From contig CAITSH010000284.1 of assembly GCA_903895005.1 (NCBI GenBank), positions 1 to 8,586 on the forward strand: a stretch of DNA of 8,586 nucleotides, given 5' to 3'. Source of the DNA: an uncultured Pseudomonadota bacterium (GTDB lineage: Bacteria > Pseudomonadota > Gammaproteobacteria > Burkholderiales > SG8-39). Below the pieces are notes generated by a model. It was given only the letters and a program-made list of their open reading frames with translations. It did not search any database and was not told where the DNA came from. The translations under genes and the position numbers were made by a program. Every line of letters begins with the position of its first letter. The stretch's first letter is position 1. Positions 6,022 through 8,586 of the stretch are shown piece after piece.

Positions 6022-7502
6022 ACCTGCCCCTGGTTCGCATAGATTTTCTTCGCCAGGCCGAGGTGGCGGGGCGTTTGCGCGCCGTACTGCCCGCGGCAAG
6101 CGTGCTCTCGCGCGAAGAGGATACGCGGCCTTACGAATGCGACGGCCTTTCGGCTTACCGCCAGTTGCCCATGGTGGTGGCATTGCCGGCGGATGAAGCC
6201 GAAGTGGCGCAGGTGCTGCGCATTTGCCACGAACTCAGGGTGCCGGTGGTGGCGCGGGGCGCGGGCACCGGGTTGTCGGGTGGTGCGCTACCCATGGGCG
6301 ACGGGGTGCTGTTGTCGCTGGCCCGCATGAAAAAAATCATCTCGCTCGACACGCAGGCACGCATTGCGCGCGTGCAGCCGGGCGTGCGCAATGCCGCCAT
6401 TTCCGAGGCGGCCGCGCCCTTCGGTCTGTACTACGCGCCGGATCCCTCGTCGCAGATCGCATGCACCATCGGCGGCAATGTGGCCGAGAACTCCGGCGGC
6501 GTGCACTGCCTCAAGTACGGCCTGACGGTGAACAACGTGCTGCGCGTGCGCGGTTTCACCATCGCGGGTGATCTGGTCGAGTTCGGCAGCGAGGCGCTCG
6601 ATGCGCCCGGTTACGACCTGCTGGCGGCCATCATCGGCAGCGAAGGCATGCTGGCGGTCACCACCGAAGTCTCGGTCAGGCTGGTTCCCAAGCCGCAGGC
6701 GGCGCGCTGCATCATGGCCTCGTTCGATGATGTCGAAAAGGCCGGCAATGCGGTGGCCGATGTCATCGCCGCCGGCATCATCCCGGCGGGCATGGAAATG
6801 ATGGACCAGCCGGCGACGCGCGCGGTCGAGGAGTTCGTGCACGCCGGCTACGACCTGGACGCTGCGGCCATCTTGCTGTGCGAGTCGGACGGCACGCCGG
6901 CCGAGGTAGAGGAGGAAATCGCGCGCATGACCGCGGTGCTGGAACAATCCGGCGCGACCGGCTTGCGCATTTCGGGCTCCGAGGCCGAGCGCCTCAAATT
7001 TTGGGCCGGGCGCAAGGCGGCGTTTCCGGCGGTGGGGCGCATCTCGCCCGACTACTACTGCATGGACGGCACCATCCCGCGTCGCAGCCTCGGGGAGATA
7101 CTGCTGTTTGTCGCGGCGATGGAAAAGAAATACGGCCTGCGCTGCCCCAACGTGTTTCATGCCGGCGACGGTAACCTGCACCCCCTGATCCTCTTTGATG
7201 CCAACAACCCGGACGAGCTCGCACGCACCGAGGCCTTTGCCGCAGAGGTGCTGGAAAAATGCGTCGCCGTCGGCGGCACCATTACCGGCGAACACGGCGT
7301 GGGCATCGAAAAAATCAACCAGATGTGCATGCAGTTCGGTGCCGCGGAGCTCGCCGCCTTTCGCGGGCTCAAGACGGCGTTTGACGAGCACGGGCTGCTC
7401 AATCCGGGCAAGAACATCCCGACCCTGCATCGCTGCGCCGAGTATGGCGGCATGCACGTCAGCGGCGGGCAACTGCCGCACCCTGAATTGCCGCGATTCT
7501 GA
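6018..7502 (+). CDS. glcD: Glycolate oxidase FAD-binding subunit GlcD
   Basis: A 494-residue flavoprotein of the VAO/PCMH family, close to the 499 residues of E. coli GlcD and aligning with it over nearly the whole length from my memory of that sequence. The FAD-binding loop ARGAGTGLSGGALP is at residues 79-92, and PDPSSQIACTIGGNVAENSGG begins at 141. The C-terminal FAD-oxidase domain carries FHAGDGNLHP with His381 and His388, and GEHGVG with Glu425-His426, the usual metal and substrate site of 2-hydroxyacid dehydrogenases of this type. It oxidises glycolate, and possibly D-lactate, to the 2-oxo acid, working with GlcE and GlcF. ATG 6018 is chosen because its product starts where the family does; the frame is open to 5847 but that part would overlap the promoter. 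There is no clear ribosome site at 6018. The stop overlaps the glcE start by one base (TGATG). Confidence 0.95.
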   Translation: MNLPLVRIDFLRQAEVAGRLRAVLPAASVLSREEDTRPYECDGLSAYRQLPMVVALPADEAEVAQVLRICHELRVPVVARGAGTGLSGGALPMGDGVLLSLARMKKIISLDTQARIARVQPGVRNAAISEAAAPFGLYYAPDPSSQIACTIGGNVAENSGGVHCLKYGLTVNNVLRVRGFTIAGDLVEFGSEALDAPGYDLLAAIIGSEGMLAVTTEVSVRLVPKPQAARCIMASFDDVEKAGNAVADVIAAGIIPAGMEMMDQPATRAVEEFVHAGYDLDAAAILLCESDGTPAEVEEEIARMTAVLEQSGATGLRISGSEAERLKFWAGRKAAFPAVGRISPDYYCMDGTIPRRSLGEILLFVAAMEKKYGLRCPNVFHAGDGNLHPLILFDANNPDELARTEAFAAEVLEKCVAVGGTITGEHGVGIEKINQMCMQFGAAELAAFRGLKTAFDEHGLLNPGKNIPTLHRCAEYGGMHVSGGQLPHPELPRF

Positions 7503-8578
7503 TGCATCCGGCTATCGAACAATTTGCCGGAGCCGTGCGCGATGCGGCCGCGTCGCAGCGTCCCCTCCGCCTCTGCGGTGGCGGCAGCAAGGACTTCTAC
7601 GGGCAGGTGAACGCGGGTGAATTGCTCGATACGCGCGCCCATGCCGGCATTGTCGAATACGACCCGACCGAGCTGGTCGTGACCGCGCGCTGCGGTACGC
7701 CCCTGGCAGATCTGGAAGCGGCACTGGCGGAAAGGCAGCAGATGCTTGCCTGCGAATGCCCGCAGTTTGGCGCCGCCGCGACGATCGGGGGCGCCGTGGC
7801 CGCCGGGCTGTCCGGTCCGGGCCGCCAGTCTGCGGGGAGCGTGCGTGACTTCGTGCTTGGCGCAAAGCTCATGGACGGTCGTGGTGAGGTGCTGGCCTTT
7901 GGCGGCCGCGTGATGAAAAACGTCGCCGGGTACGATGTGTCGCGACTGCTCGCCGGCTCGCTCGGCACGCTCGGCCTTATTCTTGAGGTGTCGCTCAAGA
8001 CGCTGCCGATGCCGGTGGCCTCCGCGACGCTGTCCTTCGAGTTGCCGGAGGAGCGCGCCCTGCATACGCTGAATCAATGGGGCGGCAAGCCGCTGCCGGT
8101 GTCGGCCAGCGCCTGGAGCGATGGTGAACTGCGTGTGCGCCTGTCCGGCGCCGCGGCCGCTGTGAGCGCGGCGTGCGAAAGCCTGGGCGGGGAACGCGTT
8201 GCCGACACGGATGCGGCGGTGTTCTGGCGCGGGCTGCGCGATCAGACCGCGGCATTTTTTGGCGGTGAGGATTCGCCACTCTGGCGCTTGTCTGTTCCTT
8301 CCACTGCGGCGCCGCTCGGCCTCGCCGGTGGGCAGTTGATCGAATGGGGCGGTGCGTTGCGCTGGTGGCGCAGCGGCGCCGATGCCGCGGTGATCCGTGC
8401 CGCTGCGGCGAAGGCGGGCGGCCATGCCACGCTGTTTCGCGGCAACGAGGCCCTCAAGGCCGCCGCCGGCGTGTTCCATCCGCTGCCGCCGGCGATGATG
8501 CAGATCCACCAGAGGCTCAAGTCACAATTCGACCCGGCCGGTATTTTCAACCGCGGCCGCATGTACCCGGAGTTCTAG
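7502..8578 (+). CDS. glcE: Glycolate oxidase subunit GlcE
   Basis: This 358-residue protein resembles E. coli GlcE (350 residues) along its length. Shared elements include GIVEYDPTELVVTAR (residues 49-63), GTPLADLEAAL (65-75), GSVRDFVLGAKL (112-123), FGGRVMKNVAGYD (133-145), the QLIEWGGALRWW region and the C-terminal FDPAGIFNRGRMYPEF-type ending. It carries the N-terminal half of the FAD-binding PCMH fold, with a GGGSKDF loop at 26-32. It lacks the large FAD-oxidase C-terminal domain of GlcD, as expected for this subunit. It is needed for an active glycolate oxidase complex in E. coli. The ATG shares one base with the glcD stop and lacks an obvious ribosome site, so translation probably depends on reinitiation after glcD. 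Confidence 0.94.
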   Translation: MHPAIEQFAGAVRDAAASQRPLRLCGGGSKDFYGQVNAGELLDTRAHAGIVEYDPTELVVTARCGTPLADLEAALAERQQMLACECPQFGAAATIGGAVAAGLSGPGRQSAGSVRDFVLGAKLMDGRGEVLAFGGRVMKNVAGYDVSRLLAGSLGTLGLILEVSLKTLPMPVASATLSFELPEERALHTLNQWGGKPLPVSASAWSDGELRVRLSGAAAAVSAACESLGGERVADTDAAVFWRGLRDQTAAFFGGEDSPLWRLSVPSTAAPLGLAGGQLIEWGGALRWWRSGADAAVIRAAAAKAGGHATLFRGNEALKAAAGVFHPLPPAMMQIHQRLKSQFDPAGIFNRGRMYPEF

Positions 8579-8586
8579 TTGCAGAC
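8579..8586 (+). CDS. glcF: Glycolate oxidase iron-sulfur subunit GlcF, first codons only
   Basis: Directly after the glcE stop (TAG 8576-8578) comes TTG CAG AC, which reads Met-Gln-Thr if TTG is the start. E. coli GlcF begins with the same three residues. A ribosome site GGAG (8569-8572) lies six bases upstream of the TTG, inside the end of glcE. GlcF would be the iron-sulfur subunit passing electrons from the flavin subunits to the quinone pool. Only eight bases are visible, so the call depends on gene order, the ribosome site and the Met-Gln-Thr match. Confidence 0.65.

Noticed and set aside
6288..7481. Long minus-strand open frame opposite glcD
   Set aside because: Same reason: composition of a shadow frame, and the opposite strand encodes a clear GlcD.
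7157..8509. Long minus-strand open frame opposite glcD/glcE
   Set aside because: It is antisense to two well-recognised genes, rich in Arg, Ala and His as GC-rich shadows are, and shows no domain.

Overview
The window is GC-rich, densely packed bacterial DNA. The glycolate oxidase subunits at the right end closely resemble the proteobacterial GlcD/GlcE/GlcF type. Gene style (short overlaps, many GTG/TTG starts) and the mix of families suggest a betaproteobacterium; that placement is inference, not proof. No tRNA, rRNA, CRISPR array, insertion sequence or phage gene was seen.

Layout. (1) Positions 1-1999, plus strand: the tail of a LysR-type regulator, an APC-family amino-acid permease and a small class I methyltransferase, joined by 4-base stop/start overlaps (ATGA at 93-96, TTGA at 1436-1439). 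They look like one transcription unit. (2) Positions 2000-2136: a convergent gap with a hairpin and a degenerate 8-bp tandem repeat built around CTAG. (3) Positions 2137-5749, minus strand: read in transcription order, a SulP anion transporter, an SGNH/GDSL lipoprotein hydrolase, a cupin and, after a 108-base gap, an SDR-like protein. The first three overlap by 4 bases each (ATGA, GTGA). (4) Positions 5750-6017: a divergent regulatory gap with GTTAC repeats on the sulP side and a TTGACA-type promoter with an inverted repeat in its spacer on the glc side. (5) Positions 6018-8586, plus strand: glcD, glcE and the first codons of glcF.

How the genes work together. glcDEF encodes membrane-associated glycolate oxidase, which oxidises glycolate to glyoxylate and passes electrons to the respiratory chain. 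The left cluster is probably a regulated amino-acid transport unit, but its substrate cannot be read from sequence. The shared purpose of the sulP-hydrolase-cupin-SDR cluster is unknown.

No clearly new multi-gene system is present. The most unusual points are a methyltransferase that begins with a Tat/lipoprotein-like signal, an SDR-like protein lacking most of the catalytic tetrad, a SulP transporter with a cysteine-rich tail, the 8-bp tandem array, and the inverted repeat inside the glc promoter.
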